Positions 1 through 11,055 are shown, counted from the first letter of the stretch. The stretch is DNA of 64,000 nt from Amycolatopsis decaplanina DSM 44594 (GCF_000342005.1 NZ_AOHO01000032.1:62001-126000), one strand, 5' to 3'. Numbers and translations are program-made. Notes: generated from the letters alone by a model not told the origin.

Positions 1-1051
1 CGCTCATCTTCGCGACCCTGTCGGCGTCGGACACCAGCGGGATCACCAGCTCCGCGACCTTGGCGGGGGTGAGGTCGGCGTCGTCGACCATCAGCCCGGC
101 ACCGGCGTCGACCGCGGGCCGGGCGTTGACCGCCTGTTCGCCGTTGCCGTACGGCAGCGGGACGAACACCGCGGGCAGGCCGACGGCGGAGACCTCGGCG
201 ACGGTCATCGCGCCGGAGCGGCACAGCACCGCGTCGGCGGCGGCGTAAGCGAGGTCCATGCGCTCCAGATACGGCACCGGGACGTACGCGGGCCTTCCGG
301 GGAACTCCTGGACGACCAGCGTGTTCTTCGGCCCGTGGGCGTGCAGGACGCCGACACCGGCGTCCGCGAACTCCTTGGCCGCACCGGAGACCGCGCCGTT
401 GATGGACACCGCGCCCTGCGAGCCGCCGAAGACCAGCAGTGTCGGGGCGTCGGGGTCGAGCCCGAAGAACTCACGGGCTTCGGCGCGCAGCGCGGACCTG
501 TCGAGCGAGGTGATGGAGCGCCGCAGCGGGATACCGATGACCTCGGCCTTCGCCAGCGGTGTCCCCGGGACGGCGACGGCGACGCGGACGGCGAACCGCG
601 CGCCGACCTTGTTCGCCAGGCCCGGCTTCTCGTTGGCCTCGTGCACCACGATCGGCGTGCGGCCGCGCGCGGCGAGGTACGCCGGGAGCGCGACGTACCC
701 GCCAAAACCGACGACGACGTCCGCGCCGACCCGGTCCAGGACCTCACGGGTGCGCTTGACCGCGTCGCGGACCTTCAGCGGCATCTTCAGCAGTTCGGGT
801 GTCGGCTTGCGGGGCATCGGCACCGGCGGGATCAGCTCCAGCGGGTAGCCCCGCGCCGGGACGAGCTTGTTCTCCAGCCCGCGCTGGGTCCCCAGCGCGA
901 TCACCTTCGCGTCGGGACGCAGGCGCATCACCGCGTCGGCGAGGGCGAGTGCCGGTTCGATATGCCCTGCGGTACCGCCGCCGGCGACCACGACCACCGG
1001 TGCCTTGCCGGCGACCTCGCCTGTGGCGCCACCTCTGACGGGGTTGTTCAC
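1..1051 (-). CDS. murG: MurG (UDP-GlcNAc:lipid I GlcNAc transferase), C-terminus off window
   Basis: MurG adds GlcNAc to lipid I to make lipid II on the cytoplasmic face of the membrane, the last cytoplasmic step of peptidoglycan synthesis. The translation has the glycine-rich N-terminal motif [16 protein letters not shown] near residue 20, the mid-protein motif VFGGSQGA, and the donor-site stretch [26 protein letters not shown]. About 350 codons are present and the stop lies beyond base 1. The GTG start at 1051 overlaps the ftsW stop as GTGA, so it is coupled to ftsW and is the most distal dcw gene seen here. Confidence 0.96.
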   Translation of the reverse strand, partial: MNNPVRGGATGEVAGKAPVVVVAGGGTAGHIEPALALADAVMRLRPDAKVIALGTQRGLENKLVPARGYPLELIPPVPMPRKPTPELLKMPLKVRDAVKRTREVLDRVGADVVVGFGGYVALPAYLAARGRTPIVVHEANEKPGLANKVGARFAVRVAVAVPGTPLAKAEVIGIPLRRSITSLDRSALRAEAREFFGLDPDAPTLLVFGGSQGAVSINGAVSGAAKEFADAGVGVLHAHGPKNTLVVQEFPGRPAYVPVPYLERMDLAYAAADAVLCRSGAMTVAEVSAVGLPAVFVPLPYGNGEQAVNARPAVDAGAGLMVDDADLTPAKVAELVIPLVSDADRVAKMS

Positions 1052-2541
1052 CTATGACCTCTCCGGTTTGCGGTACCCCGTTTCGCGGTACCGCGGTTCA
1101 CCGCCGTTCGCGCGGCCGTCCTCCTGCCGGGTTCCCGTACCGAACGGCGCCGTTCCTGGGCGGGCGCGGGCCTCGCCGTCCTCGGCGCGGGCCTCGCCGC
1201 CTTGGCGGCGCCTCCCCTGGCCGCGGCGCCCTTGCGCTTGGCGGGCGGGCGGTACGGCTCGGGCGCGGGAAGCCTCAGCAGGCGTCCGAATTTACCCGGC
1301 CCCTGCGAGCGCAGTGCGGCCACCGCCTCCGGTTCGTGCCGGGCGGCGTTGGCGAGGATCCCCATGATGAGCATGGTGATCACCAGTGACGTCCCGCCGT
1401 AGGAGATCAGCGGCAGCGTGACCCCGGTGACCGGCAGCAGGCCGACGACGTAGCCGATGTTGATTCCGGCCTGCGCGACCAGGAAGACGGTCAGCGTGCC
1501 GGACACGATGCGGATCCACGGATCGAGGTTCCGGGTGGCGATCCGCAGGCCCACGACGGCGACCCCGGCGAACAGCCCCAGCACCACGACGCAGCCGATG
1601 AAGCCGAGTTCCTCGCCGATCAGGGCGAAGATGAAGTCGTTCTGCACGTTCGGCAGGTAGCCCCAGTTGGACTGGCCCTGGCCGAGGCCCTTGCCGAACA
1701 GCCCGCCGTCGGCGAGCGCGAGTTTCGCCTGGTTGGCCTGGAAGCCGTCCGCGCTGGTGTCCGGGTCGCCGGAGACGAACGACATGACCCGCGCGAGCCG
1801 GTACGGCGCGATGATGGCCAGCACCAGGATCCCGGCGAGACCGCCCGCGAGGATGACGCCGAACAGCCGTTTCGGCGCGCCCGCGAACCACAGCAGAGCC
1901 AGCAGCACCACCGCGAGGGTGACGGTGCCGCCGAGGTCGGGCTGCATCATGACCAGCGCGAACATCAGCAGCGCGATCGGCACGACCGGGACGAGCAGAT
2001 GGCGCCACTGGTTGATGATGTTGTACTTGATCACCAGGATGTGCGCGCCCCAGAAGGCCAGCGCGACCTTGGCCGCCTCGACCGGCTGGAAGGCGAATCC
2101 CCCGAGCCTGAACCAGCCTTGCGAGCCGTTGACCTCGGAGCCGAGCGGGGTCAGCACCAGCACGAGCAGCCCGAGGCAGATCACCGTCGCCGTCGCCGAC
2201 AGCCGCCGGACGCGTTCCAGCGGGACCCGCAGCCCGACCCAGAACACCACCGCGCCGATCGCGACGAACATGATGTGCTTGCTGAACTGGGCGTACACGC
2301 CGGTGCCGGTCTTGGGGTTGTACGACGCGACCGACGAAGCGGACAGCACCATCACGATGCCGATCACGGTCAGCACGCCGGTGAGCGCCAGCACCAAGTG
2401 GAACGAAGCGAGCGGCCGTGAGAGCCACGCCGTCAGCGCGGTGCGGAAGGCGACGAACGGGCTTTCCTTGCGTTCACGGCCCTCACGAGACTTGCGCTGC
2501 CGGGGCGCGGGCTCGCGCTTCCTGTCCTCAACCGCCGTCAC
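1048..2541 (-). CDS. ftsW: FtsW, SEDS-family division glycosyltransferase
   Basis: FtsW polymerises lipid II at the septum together with its partner class B PBP (FtsI, encoded upstream in the same operon). The 497-residue product has a basic cytoplasmic N-terminus of about 45 residues, around ten hydrophobic segments, the SEDS loop [22 protein letters not shown], and the C-terminal motif [14 protein letters not shown] basic, Ala/Pro-rich cytoplasmic tail of about 80 residues follows. GTG at 2541 is preferred because GGGGGAGA sits just upstream; it overlaps the end of murD by 14 bases. A longer frame reaching 2658 lies inside murD and is unlikely. Confidence 0.95.
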   Translation of the reverse strand: MTAVEDRKREPAPRQRKSREGRERKESPFVAFRTALTAWLSRPLASFHLVLALTGVLTVIGIVMVLSASSVASYNPKTGTGVYAQFSKHIMFVAIGAVVFWVGLRVPLERVRRLSATATVICLGLLVLVLTPLGSEVNGSQGWFRLGGFAFQPVEAAKVALAFWGAHILVIKYNIINQWRHLLVPVVPIALLMFALVMMQPDLGGTVTLAVVLLALLWFAGAPKRLFGVILAGGLAGILVLAIIAPYRLARVMSFVSGDPDTSADGFQANQAKLALADGGLFGKGLGQGQSNWGYLPNVQNDFIFALIGEELGFIGCVVVLGLFAGVAVVGLRIATRNLDPWIRIVSGTLTVFLVAQAGINIGYVVGLLPVTGVTLPLISYGGTSLVITMLIMGILANAARHEPEAVAALRSQGPGKFGRLLRLPAPEPYRPPAKRKGAAARGGAAKAARPAPRTARPAPAQERRRSVREPGRRTAARTAVNRGTAKRGTANRRGHR

Positions 2542-3931
2542 TGGTCTCCCCCGCACCGTCGCGCAGGACACGGACCGCACGCGCGAACGCGTCGCCGCGT
2601 TCGCCGTAGGAGCGATACATGTCCAACGACGCCGCGGCGGGGGCCAGCAGCACCACATCTCCGGGACGCGCCAGGGCGCGGGCCGCCTTCACCGCCGCAG
2701 TCATGGTGTCATCGTCACCCGAAGGGAGGCTGTTGACCGGGACATCCGGCGCGTGTCGCGCAACAGCGGCGGCGATCACGGGTGAATCCACGCCGAACAG
2801 GACGACTCCGCGCAGCCTTCCGGCGATCGAGCCGACGAGCTCGTCCACGGAAGCGCCCTTGAGCTGGCCACCGGCGATCCAGACGACGTTCAGATGCGCG
2901 CGCAGCGAACCGCTCGCCGCGTGCGGATTGGTCGCCTTGGAGTCGTTGATGTACCGGACGCCGTCGATCTCGCCGATCTCCTCGGCCCGGTGCGGGGCGG
3001 GCCGGTACTCGCGCAGCCCCTTGGCGACGTCCTCGCCCGTGACGCCGTACGCGCGGGCCAGGGCGGCCGCGGCGAGCGCGTTGGAGACGTTGTGCGGACC
3101 GGCGGGACGCACGTCGGCCAGCGTGCCGAGTTCGTCGGCGCTGGTCGCCGGGTCGGCGACGAAGGCGCGGTCGACCAGCAGATCCTCCACGATCCCGAGT
3201 TCGCCGGGGCGCGGGGTGTCCATGCCGAAGGCGACGCGGCGGGCGCCGGCGGGCGCGTGTTCGTCGGCGAGCCGGGCGGACCACTCCTCGTGAAGGTTGT
3301 GCACCACGTTCCGGGAGTGGGTGTGGACCCGTCCCTTCGCGGCCGCGTATTCCTCCATCGAGCCGTGCCAGTCGAGATGGTCCTCGGCCAGGTTCAGCAC
3401 CACCGAGGCGAGCGGGGCCAGCGTCGACGACCAGTGCAGCTGGAAGCTCGACAGCTCCACGGCGAGCACTTCGTGCCCGGCCCGCACCGCGTCGAGCACC
3501 GCGAAACCGACGTTACCGCAGGCCACGGCGTCGACCCCGGCGGAACGGAGGATCGATTCCAGCATCCCGACAGTGGTGGTCTTGCCGTTGGTGCCGGTGA
3601 TCGCGAGCCACACCGGCGGTTTGTCGCGCAGCTGCCCGACGCGCCACGCCAGCTCGACGTCGCCGATCACCTCGATACCCGCCTCGGCCGCCGCCACGAG
3701 CAACGGCGACGTCGGCTTCCAGCCGGGGCTGGTCACGACCAGTTCGACACCTTCGGGCGGCTCCGGCAGGCCGGGCACCAGTTCGGCGCCGAGACCTTCG
3801 AGTTCCGCCAGCCGTTCGGCGTCGCCGTCGGTGACGGTGATCCGCGCACCCAGGTCCTTCAGGACGGGGACGATCGACTTGCCGGTGACCCCGGCTCCGG
3901 CGACGAGGACATGCCGCCCGGCGAGCTCCAC
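2528..3931 (-). CDS. murD: MurD, UDP-MurNAc-L-Ala:D-Glu ligase
   Basis: MurD attaches D-glutamate to UDP-MurNAc-L-alanine in the cytoplasm using ATP. The 467-residue protein starts with a Rossmann-like UDP-binding segment (HVLVAGAGVTGKS) and carries the Mur ligase P-loop AITGTNGKTTTVGM near residue 115, the central-domain HLDWHGSMEEYAAAK region and the C-terminal substrate loop YINDSKATNPHA. The GTG start at 3931 is three bases from the mraY stop. Length and domain order are normal for the family. Confidence 0.96.
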   Translation of the reverse strand: MELAGRHVLVAGAGVTGKSIVPVLKDLGARITVTDGDAERLAELEGLGAELVPGLPEPPEGVELVVTSPGWKPTSPLLVAAAEAGIEVIGDVELAWRVGQLRDKPPVWLAITGTNGKTTTVGMLESILRSAGVDAVACGNVGFAVLDAVRAGHEVLAVELSSFQLHWSSTLAPLASVVLNLAEDHLDWHGSMEEYAAAKGRVHTHSRNVVHNLHEEWSARLADEHAPAGARRVAFGMDTPRPGELGIVEDLLVDRAFVADPATSADELGTLADVRPAGPHNVSNALAAAALARAYGVTGEDVAKGLREYRPAPHRAEEIGEIDGVRYINDSKATNPHAASGSLRAHLNVVWIAGGQLKGASVDELVGSIAGRLRGVVLFGVDSPVIAAAVARHAPDVPVNSLPSGDDDTMTAAVKAARALARPGDVVLLAPAAASLDMYRSYGERGDAFARAVRVLRDGAGETSDGG

Positions 3932-3934
3932 TTC

Positions 3935-5020
3935 TTAACCCCCGAAGCTGAGCTGTTCGCTGTAGAACAGGCCGAGCCCGAACATGCAGCAGATGGCCGA
4001 AAGCAGCCAGAACCGGATGATGACGGTGGTCTCGGCCCAGCCCGCGAGTTCGAAGTGGTGATGGAACGGGGCCATCCGGAACAGCCGCCGCCTGGTGGTG
4101 CGGAACACCGCGATCTGCGCGACCACCGAGATCATCTCGACCATGAACAGACCACCGATGACGATGGCGAGCAGTTCGGTGCGAGTGGTCATCGACAGGC
4201 CGGCGACGAGGCCACCGAGGGCGAGCGAGCCGGTGTCGCCCATGAAGATCTTCGCCGGGGCCGCGTTCCACCACAGGAACCCGACGCAGGCGCCGGTCGC
4301 CGCGGCGGCCACCACGGCCAGGTCCAGCGGGTCACGGACGTCGTAGCAGGCGGTCTGCGGGGTGACCGCGCACGAGAGGCGGGTCTGCCAGAAGGCGATG
4401 ACGACGTAGGTCGCCAGCACCATCGCCGCGGTGCCGCCGGCGAGTCCGTCGAGGCCGTCGGTGAAGTTCACCGCGTTCGACCAGCCCGAGATGACGATGT
4501 AGCAGAAGATCACGAAGAACACCGACGGGAAGGTGATCAGCGCGAGGTCCCGCACGTAGGACAGGCTCTCCGAGGCCGGGGTCAGCCCGCGCTCGTCGGC
4601 GAACTGCAGCGCCAGGATCGCGAAGGCGATCGTGACCACCAGCTGGCCGACCAGTTTCGCGGTCTTGTTCAACCCGAGGTTGCGCTGCTTGCGGATCTTG
4701 ATGAAGTCGTCGAGGAACCCGACGAGCCCGAGGCCGACGGCCAGCAGGAGGACCAGCAGCCCCGAGGCGGACGGACCGCCGGTGCCGTTGCCGCCGCTGA
4801 GCGCGCTGATCAGATGCGCCACGAAATACCCGACGACCATCGCGACGATGATCGCGACACCACCCATCGTCGGGGTACCGCGTTTGGATTTGTGTCCCTG
4901 CGGTCCTTCCTCCCGGATCTCCTGGCCGAAGCCCTGCCGGGAGAACACCCGGATCAGATAAGGAGTGAGGAGGATGGAGACCAGCAGGCCCGCCGCGGCC
5001 GCGATCAGGATGCTGATCAC
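3935..5020 (-). CDS. mraY: MraY, phospho-MurNAc-pentapeptide transferase
   Basis: MraY transfers phospho-MurNAc-pentapeptide to undecaprenyl phosphate, making lipid I, the first membrane step. The 361-residue product has about ten hydrophobic segments and the family signatures [29 protein letters not shown] (paired Asp, metal site), [24 protein letters not shown] and the HHHFELAGW loop near the C-terminus. The GTG start at 5020 overlaps the murF stop (GTGA). Confidence 0.97.
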   Translation of the reverse strand: MISILIAAAAGLLVSILLTPYLIRVFSRQGFGQEIREEGPQGHKSKRGTPTMGGVAIIVAMVVGYFVAHLISALSGGNGTGGPSASGLLVLLLAVGLGLVGFLDDFIKIRKQRNLGLNKTAKLVGQLVVTIAFAILALQFADERGLTPASESLSYVRDLALITFPSVFFVIFCYIVISGWSNAVNFTDGLDGLAGGTAAMVLATYVVIAFWQTRLSCAVTPQTACYDVRDPLDLAVVAAAATGACVGFLWWNAAPAKIFMGDTGSLALGGLVAGLSMTTRTELLAIVIGGLFMVEMISVVAQIAVFRTTRRRLFRMAPFHHHFELAGWAETTVIIRFWLLSAICCMFGLGLFYSEQLSFGG

Positions 5021-6549
5021 GCGTCACCACCGTTCGAGCGTTCTTGAGAGGGGGAAGGGAGTACTGCAGGGGATTCAGCGTTGGTTCCGGGGGAGGCGAG
5101 CACGGCGTCGGCCACTCGCCACAGCGCGGCGGCCTTGGACGCCTTCACCAGCACCACGTCCCCCGCGCGGAGCTGATCATGCAGCAGGGCGATGGCGGCC
5201 TCGACGTCGGGTACCAGTACCGACTCCTCGCCCCAGGAACCCTCGTGCTGCGCGCCCTGATGCGTCGCGGCGGCGGCCTGGCCGATGACCACGAGCTTGT
5301 CGATGTTGAGCCGGACGACGAGCCTGCCGATGCCGTCGTGCGCCGCGACCGAGTCCTCGCCGAGGTCGCCCATCACGCCGAGCACGGCCCAGGAGCGGCG
5401 GTTCGCGCTCATCGACGCGAGCGCCTTGAGAGCGGCCCGCATCGACTCGGGGCTGGCGTTGAACGAGTCGTTGAGCACCGTGACGCCGTCGGCCCGGGTG
5501 GTGACCTCCATCCGGCGTTCGGAGCGCCGTTCGAGGTTCGACAGGCGGGCCGCGACCTCTGCGACCGTCGAGCCCATTTCCAGCGCCACGGCGGCGGCGC
5601 TGAGCGCGTTGCCGACGTGGTGCTCGCCGTAGAGCGGCAGTTTCACCGGCGCCTCGCCGTCCGGGGTGACCAGGCGGAACGACGCACGCGCTTCGTCATC
5701 GAGGGTGATGTCGACGGCGCGGACCTGCGCGGACTCGCTTTCGCCGACGAACACCACCCGCGCGCTCGTGCGGCTCGCCATCGCCGCGACGTACGGGTCG
5801 TCGAGGTTCAGGACCGCGACACCGCCGTCCTCCGCGCTCGGCAGTGCCTCGACGAGCTCACCCTTGCCCTTGGCGATGCCCTCACGAGAGCCGAACTCGC
5901 CGACGTGCGCGGTGCCGACGTTGAGCACGACGCCGATCCGCGGCGGCGCGATGGCCGCCAGCTCGGCGATGTGACCGGGCCCGCGAGCGGACAGCTCCAG
6001 CACGAGCTGCCGGGTCGTGTCGTCGGCCCGCAGCGCCGTCCAGGGGTGGCCCAGCTCGTTGTTGAACGATCCCGGCGGCGCCACCGTCGGGCCGAGCGGC
6101 TCCAGCAGCTGGGCGATGATGTCCTTGGTGGAGGTCTTGCCCGACGAGCCAGTGACCCCGACGACGGTCAGGTGGTCCCCTGACAGCTTCTGGATCACGT
6201 GCCGGGCGAGTTTGGCCAGCGCGGCCAGCACCGCGGCGCCCGCCCCGTCCTTGTCGGAGACCAGCGCGAACGCCCGCTCGTGCGTGGCACCGGCGGCAGG
6301 CGGCGGCACGATCACGGCCGGGGCGTCGACCTCACGGGCCGCGAGCACCGCGACGGCGCCGGACTCGACGGCCTGCGCGGCGAAGTCATGGCCGTCGACC
6401 TTCGCGCCGGGCAGCGCGACGAACAGACCGCCGGGCGTGATCTGGCGGGTGTCGAATTCGACGCTTCCGGTGACCTCGGCTGTCCCGTCGGTCCGATGCA
6501 GCCTGCCGCCGACGATGGCGGCGATCTCGGCCAGGCTGAGCACGATCAC
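5017..6549 (-). CDS. murF: MurF, D-Ala-D-Ala adding ligase
   Basis: MurF completes the UDP-MurNAc-pentapeptide by adding D-Ala-D-Ala. The 510-residue product has the N-terminal UDP-binding domain, the P-loop [14 protein letters not shown] near residue 116, and the downstream [15 protein letters not shown] motif of the C-terminal domain. GTG at 6549 overlaps the murE stop (GTGA). The frame is open further upstream to 6903, but that part lies inside murE and has no family resemblance. Confidence 0.95.
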   Translation of the reverse strand: MIVLSLAEIAAIVGGRLHRTDGTAEVTGSVEFDTRQITPGGLFVALPGAKVDGHDFAAQAVESGAVAVLAAREVDAPAVIVPPPAAGATHERAFALVSDKDGAGAAVLAALAKLARHVIQKLSGDHLTVVGVTGSSGKTSTKDIIAQLLEPLGPTVAPPGSFNNELGHPWTALRADDTTRQLVLELSARGPGHIAELAAIAPPRIGVVLNVGTAHVGEFGSREGIAKGKGELVEALPSAEDGGVAVLNLDDPYVAAMASRTSARVVFVGESESAQVRAVDITLDDEARASFRLVTPDGEAPVKLPLYGEHHVGNALSAAAVALEMGSTVAEVAARLSNLERRSERRMEVTTRADGVTVLNDSFNASPESMRAALKALASMSANRRSWAVLGVMGDLGEDSVAAHDGIGRLVVRLNIDKLVVIGQAAAATHQGAQHEGSWGEESVLVPDVEAAIALLHDQLRAGDVVLVKASKAAALWRVADAVLASPGTNAESPAVLPSPSQERSNGGDA

Positions 6550-8183
6550 ACTGTCTCCAGACGTCTGCGGATGGCGGCGGCCAGCTCGTCCCGGTCGGAG
6601 AAGGGGTGCACGACACCCTGGACCTCCTGGCCGGTCTCGTGGCCCTTGCCCGCGATGAACACGATGTCGCCGGGCTGGGCGAGCTCGACCGCGTGGACGA
6701 TGGCTTCCCGGCGGTCGGCGATCTCGAGGATCTCGCCGCCCAAGGCCGGTCCGGCGTTGCGGGCACCGGCCAGCATCGCCGCCCGGATCGCGGCCGGATC
6801 CTCCGAACGCGGGTTGTCGTCGGTCACGATCAGCATCTCGCTGCGCCGGACAGCCGCCTCGCCCATCATCGGGCGCTTCGCGGTGTCGCGGTCCCCGCCG
6901 CAACCGAGGACGGTGATGATCCGGCCCTCGGTGCGGGCACGCAGCGCGTCGAGCCCCTGCGCGACCGCGGCGGGCTTGTGCGCGTAGTCGACCACCGCGG
7001 TGAACGGCTGGCCGAGGTAGACCCGCTCCATCCGGCCCGGCACTTCGACCGAGGCGAGCCCGGCGACGATGGCGTCGAGCGGGACACCGGCGGTGTTGAG
7101 GATCGCGGCCGCGAGCACGGCGTTCGCGACGTTGAACTCACCCGGCAGCGGGATCTTCGCCGAAGCGGTGAGGCCGTCCGGACCGTGGAGGGTGAAGGTC
7201 TGCTCTCCCGCCGGGGTGGGCGTCAGGTCGGTGGCGCGCCACAGCGCGTCCGTTCCCGGCTCGGTGGAGACGGTCACCGTGTGCGGGGTGAGGAGTGCTT
7301 GGCCCCAGGCGCTGTCGACGACGACCACCTCGGCGGTGGAGCGGCCGTCGAACAGCAGCGACTTGGCGGCGAAATACTCCTCCATGTCCTTGTGGAAGTC
7401 CAGGTGGTCCTGGGAGAGGTTGGTGAAGGCGCCGACCGCGAAGCGCGTGCCGTTGACCCGGCCCAGCGACAGGGCGTGGCTGGAGACCTCCATCGGGACG
7501 TGCGTGACTCCGCGTTCCACCATCACCGCCAGGAGCGCCTGCAGATCCGGCGCCTCGGGAGTGGTGAACCCGCTGGTCAGCCGCTCCCCCGCGATCCGGG
7601 TCTCGACCGTGCCGATGAGCCCGGTGGTGAGCCCGGCCGCCTTGAGCCCGGCGTCGACCAGATACGACGTCGTGGTCTTGCCGGACGTCCCGGTGATACC
7701 GAGGACGGAGAGCTCCAGCGACGGCTCCCCGTAGATCCAGGCGGCGATCTCGCCGAGGGCGGCGCGCGGGTCCGGGTGCACCAGGATCGGCACGCCGGCG
7801 TCGCGGAGCACCGGACGCTCGGCGCCCGCCTCGTCGGTGAGCACGGCGGCCGCGCCGGCGGCGATGGCCTGGTCGCTGAAGTCCGCGCCGTGGGCGCGGG
7901 CGCCGGGAAGGGCGGCGAAGAGGTCACCGGGGAGGACGTGCTGCGCACGCAGCGTGCTGCCCGTGACCGTCAGCTCGGCCGCGGCCGTGTAGTCGTCGTC
8001 ACCGACCACGAGCCGGGCGCCCGCCCTGGCGAGCAGCGTGCCCAGCGGCATCGGCTCGATCCTGGCCGGACGCGGGGGTGCGGCGACGGCCTTGACCGGG
8101 CTGTCCGGGACCTGGGCAGCCGTCGCGCCGGACCCGCTTTCGACGGCGGGACCGCTGCGGGGATCTGAAGTAGGCACCGACAC
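6546..8183 (-). CDS. murE: MurE, UDP-MurNAc-tripeptide synthetase (meso-DAP type)
   Basis: MurE adds the third stem-peptide residue. The motif DNPRSEDP near residue 435 is the signature that recognises meso-diaminopimelate, which fits dapA and dapB later in this window. The P-loop reads GITGTSGKTTTSYL, and HLDFHKDMEEYFAAK follows. About 50 residues of low-complexity Ala/Pro/Ser precede the first domain. The start is uncertain: GTG at 8183 or 8177 is favoured, but neither has a Shine-Dalgarno sequence, and the frame stays open to 8288. A 230-bp gap with a hairpin separates it from ftsI, so it may have its own promoter. Confidence 0.93.
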   Translation of the reverse strand: MSVPTSDPRSGPAVESGSGATAAQVPDSPVKAVAAPPRPARIEPMPLGTLLARAGARLVVGDDDYTAAAELTVTGSTLRAQHVLPGDLFAALPGARAHGADFSDQAIAAGAAAVLTDEAGAERPVLRDAGVPILVHPDPRAALGEIAAWIYGEPSLELSVLGITGTSGKTTTSYLVDAGLKAAGLTTGLIGTVETRIAGERLTSGFTTPEAPDLQALLAVMVERGVTHVPMEVSSHALSLGRVNGTRFAVGAFTNLSQDHLDFHKDMEEYFAAKSLLFDGRSTAEVVVVDSAWGQALLTPHTVTVSTEPGTDALWRATDLTPTPAGEQTFTLHGPDGLTASAKIPLPGEFNVANAVLAAAILNTAGVPLDAIVAGLASVEVPGRMERVYLGQPFTAVVDYAHKPAAVAQGLDALRARTEGRIITVLGCGGDRDTAKRPMMGEAAVRRSEMLIVTDDNPRSEDPAAIRAAMLAGARNAGPALGGEILEIADRREAIVHAVELAQPGDIVFIAGKGHETGQEVQGVVHPFSDRDELAAAIRRRLETV

Positions 8184-8331
8184 AGCCAAGGAGGTTACCG
8201 GCGCGGCATCCGGGTGACTGAAGCGGTGCGGGGTGTGCGCGCGGCGATCATGCTCGTGGTAATGGGTTTCGCACGCTCTCCTTGGCACGCAAGGGCTTCC
8301 GACTGTCGCTTGAGGACTTCGGGCGAGAAGA

Positions 8332-8409
8332 GCTGAAGGGGACTTTCCCCGCGTCTTACGCGGCGAAGGACGCTTCCCCCCATGTCATGCGGGGAAAGCG
8401 CCCTTCAGC
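8332..8409. repeat. Inverted repeat between ftsI and murE
   Basis: Two 21-base arms (8332-8352 and 8389-8409) are complementary except at two positions. They share a TGAAGGG...TTTCCCCGC pattern, and a third, degenerate copy of that pattern lies between them at about 8363-8381. The element starts five bases after the ftsI stop codon, so it may act as a terminator or attenuator inside the dcw operon, or may be a small repeat element. Confidence 0.6.
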
Positions 8410-8413
8410 GGCG

Positions 8414-10345
8414 TCAGGAAAGCACCAGCGGGACCTGAGGCGACGGGCCGTCCGAAAGCGGGATCTGGAACCGCTGCGCCAGGTACGCGGCCACCGAGTG
8501 GAACAGCGGCGCGGCCGAGAGTCCTTGCTGCAGTGTGGCGTCCGGGGCGTCGAGCCGGATGCCGACCACGAAACGCGGGTTGTCGGCGGGCAGGATCCCG
8601 GCGAAGGTGATGTTGTAGAGGTGGTTGCTGTACGTCTTCGTCTGCGGGTCGACCTGCTGGCCGGTGCCCGTCTTGCCCGAGATCTGGTAGCCCTCCAGTG
8701 CCGCCTTCGGCCCGGTGCCGCTCTGCTGCCCGCGGCCCTTCTGCGTCACGGCGCGCATCATCTCGCGGACGGTCTTCGCCGCCTGCGGGCTGATGACCTG
8801 GACGGTCTTCGGCGCCGGTTCCGGGACGACGGTCCCGTCCGGATTGACCTTCGCCTTGACCACCCTGGGTTCCACGCGCAGCCCGTCGTTCGCGATGGCC
8901 TGGTACATCCCGGCCATCTGCACGACCGTCATCGAAAGCCCCTGCCCGATCGGCAGGTTTCCGAAGGTCGTGGCCGACCACTGGTTGCGCGGAGGCACGA
9001 CGCCCGGGCTCTCACCGGGGAGGCCGAGACCCGTGCGCTGGCCGAGGCCGAACTTCTTGAGCAGGTCCGCGTACCGGTCCTCGCCGAGCTTCTGCGCCAG
9101 CAACAGAGTGCCGACGTTCGACGACTTGGCGAAGATGCCGGTGGTCGTGAACTGCTGGGTGCCGTGGTGCCAAGCGTCCTTGACGATCTTGTCCGCGACC
9201 TGCAGCGAACCCGGTACCGGCAGGGACGCCTCGGGCGTGGTGATGCCGTCGTCGATCGCGCCCGCCGCGGTGACGATCTTGTTCACCGAACCGGGTTCGA
9301 ACGGCGTGGTCACCGCGCGGTTGTTCAGGTTCTCCGTCTCGCTGCGCGAAGCCGGGTCGTTGAGGTTGACGGTCTTGTCGTTGGCCAGCGCGTAGACCTC
9401 GCCGGTCTTCGAGTCCAGGATGACCGCCTGGCCGCCCTTGGCCTTCGACTTGACGACGTACTCGCTCAGCTGCCGCTGCAGTTCGTACTGCAGATCGGTG
9501 TCGATCGTGAGCTGCAGGTCCGAACCGGGGACGGCGTTCTGGATGTCCCGTTCGGTACCGGGGATGACGAGGTTGTCGTTGCCGTTCCGCGTGTTGACGA
9601 TCTTGCGGCCCGGCGTTCCGGCGAGGTCGTTGTCCCGCGAAGCCTCGAGACCGTAGCCACCGTGCAGGTTGTGCTTGGAGACGTCCTTGTCGTCGGTGCG
9701 CCAGTTCGCGTAACCGACGATGTTCGCGCCGATCGAGTCACCGGGGTATTCCCGTTTCGAACGCTTCTCGACGCTGATCCACGGGTATTCCTTGACGATC
9801 GCTTCGGCGACCGACGGTTCGATGTCGTGGACGAGGTAGGTGAACCCCTCCGGCTTGTGGAACTTGTCCAGGAGTTCCTGCTCGGTGATCACCCCGGGCA
9901 GCTTGGCCGCGATCAGTTTCGCCGCGCCCGCCACCTCGGTCTCGAAGTTCTTTCCCTTGGCCGGGTTCTTCGCGGCGAAGTCGTCCATCGTCTTGTGGAG
10001 CCAGTTCAGGCTCACGGCCAGTGTCCGCACCTCGACGCTGAACGCGATCTTCGTCCCGTTGCGGTCCAGGATGGACCCGCGCTGCGCGGGGCTTTCGATC
10101 ACCGACGTCCGCTGCCGTTCGGCTGCCTCGGACAGCGCACCGGCCTCGAACCACTGCACCTGAACCAGTTTGAGGCCGGCGAGCACCATCACGACGATCA
10201 GCAGGATCCGGACACCGGTGAACCGGCTCCGGTTTCCCCCGTTGCCCCGGCGGGCGGTGGCACGGCGGGTCCCGGCGGCGTAGGTCCGCCGCGCGCTCCC
10301 CGCCGACCGCGCCCTGGCCTGCGCCGGGCGGCCGGGTGACATCAC
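8414..10345 (-). CDS. ftsI: FtsI/PbpB, class B penicillin-binding protein (septal transpeptidase)
   Basis: This septal transpeptidase cross-links peptidoglycan made by FtsW. The 643-residue protein has a basic cytoplasmic N-terminus, one membrane segment at about residues 45-64, a PBP dimerisation domain beginning near SPAQRGSILDRNG, and a transpeptidase domain with the three catalytic motifs: SVNK (S353-K356), SSN (408-410) and KTG (558-560). GTG at 10345 and ATG at 10342 are adjacent; either overlaps the ftsL stop, behind a good AGGGAGG site. No PASTA domain is present. Confidence 0.96.
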   Translation of the reverse strand: MMSPGRPAQARARSAGSARRTYAAGTRRATARRGNGGNRSRFTGVRILLIVVMVLAGLKLVQVQWFEAGALSEAAERQRTSVIESPAQRGSILDRNGTKIAFSVEVRTLAVSLNWLHKTMDDFAAKNPAKGKNFETEVAGAAKLIAAKLPGVITEQELLDKFHKPEGFTYLVHDIEPSVAEAIVKEYPWISVEKRSKREYPGDSIGANIVGYANWRTDDKDVSKHNLHGGYGLEASRDNDLAGTPGRKIVNTRNGNDNLVIPGTERDIQNAVPGSDLQLTIDTDLQYELQRQLSEYVVKSKAKGGQAVILDSKTGEVYALANDKTVNLNDPASRSETENLNNRAVTTPFEPGSVNKIVTAAGAIDDGITTPEASLPVPGSLQVADKIVKDAWHHGTQQFTTTGIFAKSSNVGTLLLAQKLGEDRYADLLKKFGLGQRTGLGLPGESPGVVPPRNQWSATTFGNLPIGQGLSMTVVQMAGMYQAIANDGLRVEPRVVKAKVNPDGTVVPEPAPKTVQVISPQAAKTVREMMRAVTQKGRGQQSGTGPKAALEGYQISGKTGTGQQVDPQTKTYSNHLYNITFAGILPADNPRFVVGIRLDAPDATLQQGLSAAPLFHSVAAYLAQRFQIPLSDGPSPQVPLVLS

Positions 10346-11055
10346 TGACCTCCCTGCGCCGGGGGCACCGCGTTCTCCTGGGGCACCGCGGGCTGGTCGC
10401 CCTCGTACGGCGTGCCCTGCTGCGTGCCCTCGGCGGGCGGAGGCGCCGTCGAGTCGGACGGAGCGACCGACGCTTCGGCTTCCGCCTTCTTCGGCTCACC
10501 GACCACAGTGGACTGTCCATCCGGGCCGACCACGATATGCGCGGGGTCGCCGCCGGGCACCATGCCCAGTTCCCTGGCCTTGGGCGCCAGCGAAGCGGGC
10601 GACTCGGCCTTCGCGACCTCGCGCTGCAGCCGCTCCTTCGCCTCGGCGAGCCCGGCGTTGGTCGTGCGGAGTTGTTCGAGCCGGTACGAATCGGCGATGG
10701 CCTGCGTGGTCAGCCACAGCGTGCACGCCACGCCGACGGCCAGCATGCCCATCATCATCAGCACGAACGACGCGCGCGACCGCGGCCAGCGCAGCTTGAG
10801 CTTCTTCTTCGGCTCTTCCTTGCCCACGCCGCCTTCGGCGTCGGGACGGTTGCGTTGCTGGTCTCGCTGCAGCAGGTCGGCGCGCTGGGCGCGGCGGGCG
10901 TAGGCGCGTTCAGCCGCCGACGTCCGGCCGCGGGAGGCGCGGGTGGACGTCGTGGTCTCGGTGGTGCCGGGCGTCTGGTCGACCGTGCCGGTCGCGCGGG
11001 CACGCCGTCCGGGCGCCGGTGTCCGGCGGCCGCGGGACTTCGCGGGAGCGGTCAT
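10342..11055 (-). CDS. FtsL-like septum assembly protein
   Basis: The 237-residue bitopic protein sits between rsmH and ftsI, the position of FtsL. It has a basic, Ala/Arg/Thr-rich cytoplasmic region of about 95 residues, one membrane segment ([20 protein letters not shown]), a short coiled-coil stretch ([27 protein letters not shown]), the motif [21 protein letters not shown] seen in actinobacterial FtsL-like proteins, and a Pro/Ala/Glu-rich tail. The ATG start overlaps the rsmH stop (ATGA). Assignment rests on topology and position, since FtsL sequences are poorly conserved. Confidence 0.82.
   Translation of the reverse strand: MTAPAKSRGRRTPAPGRRARATGTVDQTPGTTETTTSTRASRGRTSAAERAYARRAQRADLLQRDQQRNRPDAEGGVGKEEPKKKLKLRWPRSRASFVLMMMGMLAVGVACTLWLTTQAIADSYRLEQLRTTNAGLAEAKERLQREVAKAESPASLAPKARELGMVPGGDPAHIVVGPDGQSTVVGEPKKAEAEASVAPSDSTAPPPAEGTQQGTPYEGDQPAVPQENAVPPAQGGQ

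Noticed and set aside
2894..5047. A long open frame (over 700 codons) on the plus strand opposite murD and mraY
   Set aside because: Arg/Asp/Gly-rich shadow typical of antisense frames in very GC-rich DNA; the minus-strand genes carry full family motifs.
8282..10339. A 685-codon plus-strand frame opposite ftsI
   Set aside because: Low-complexity Arg/Leu/Asp composition and no motifs; ftsI on the minus strand is certain.
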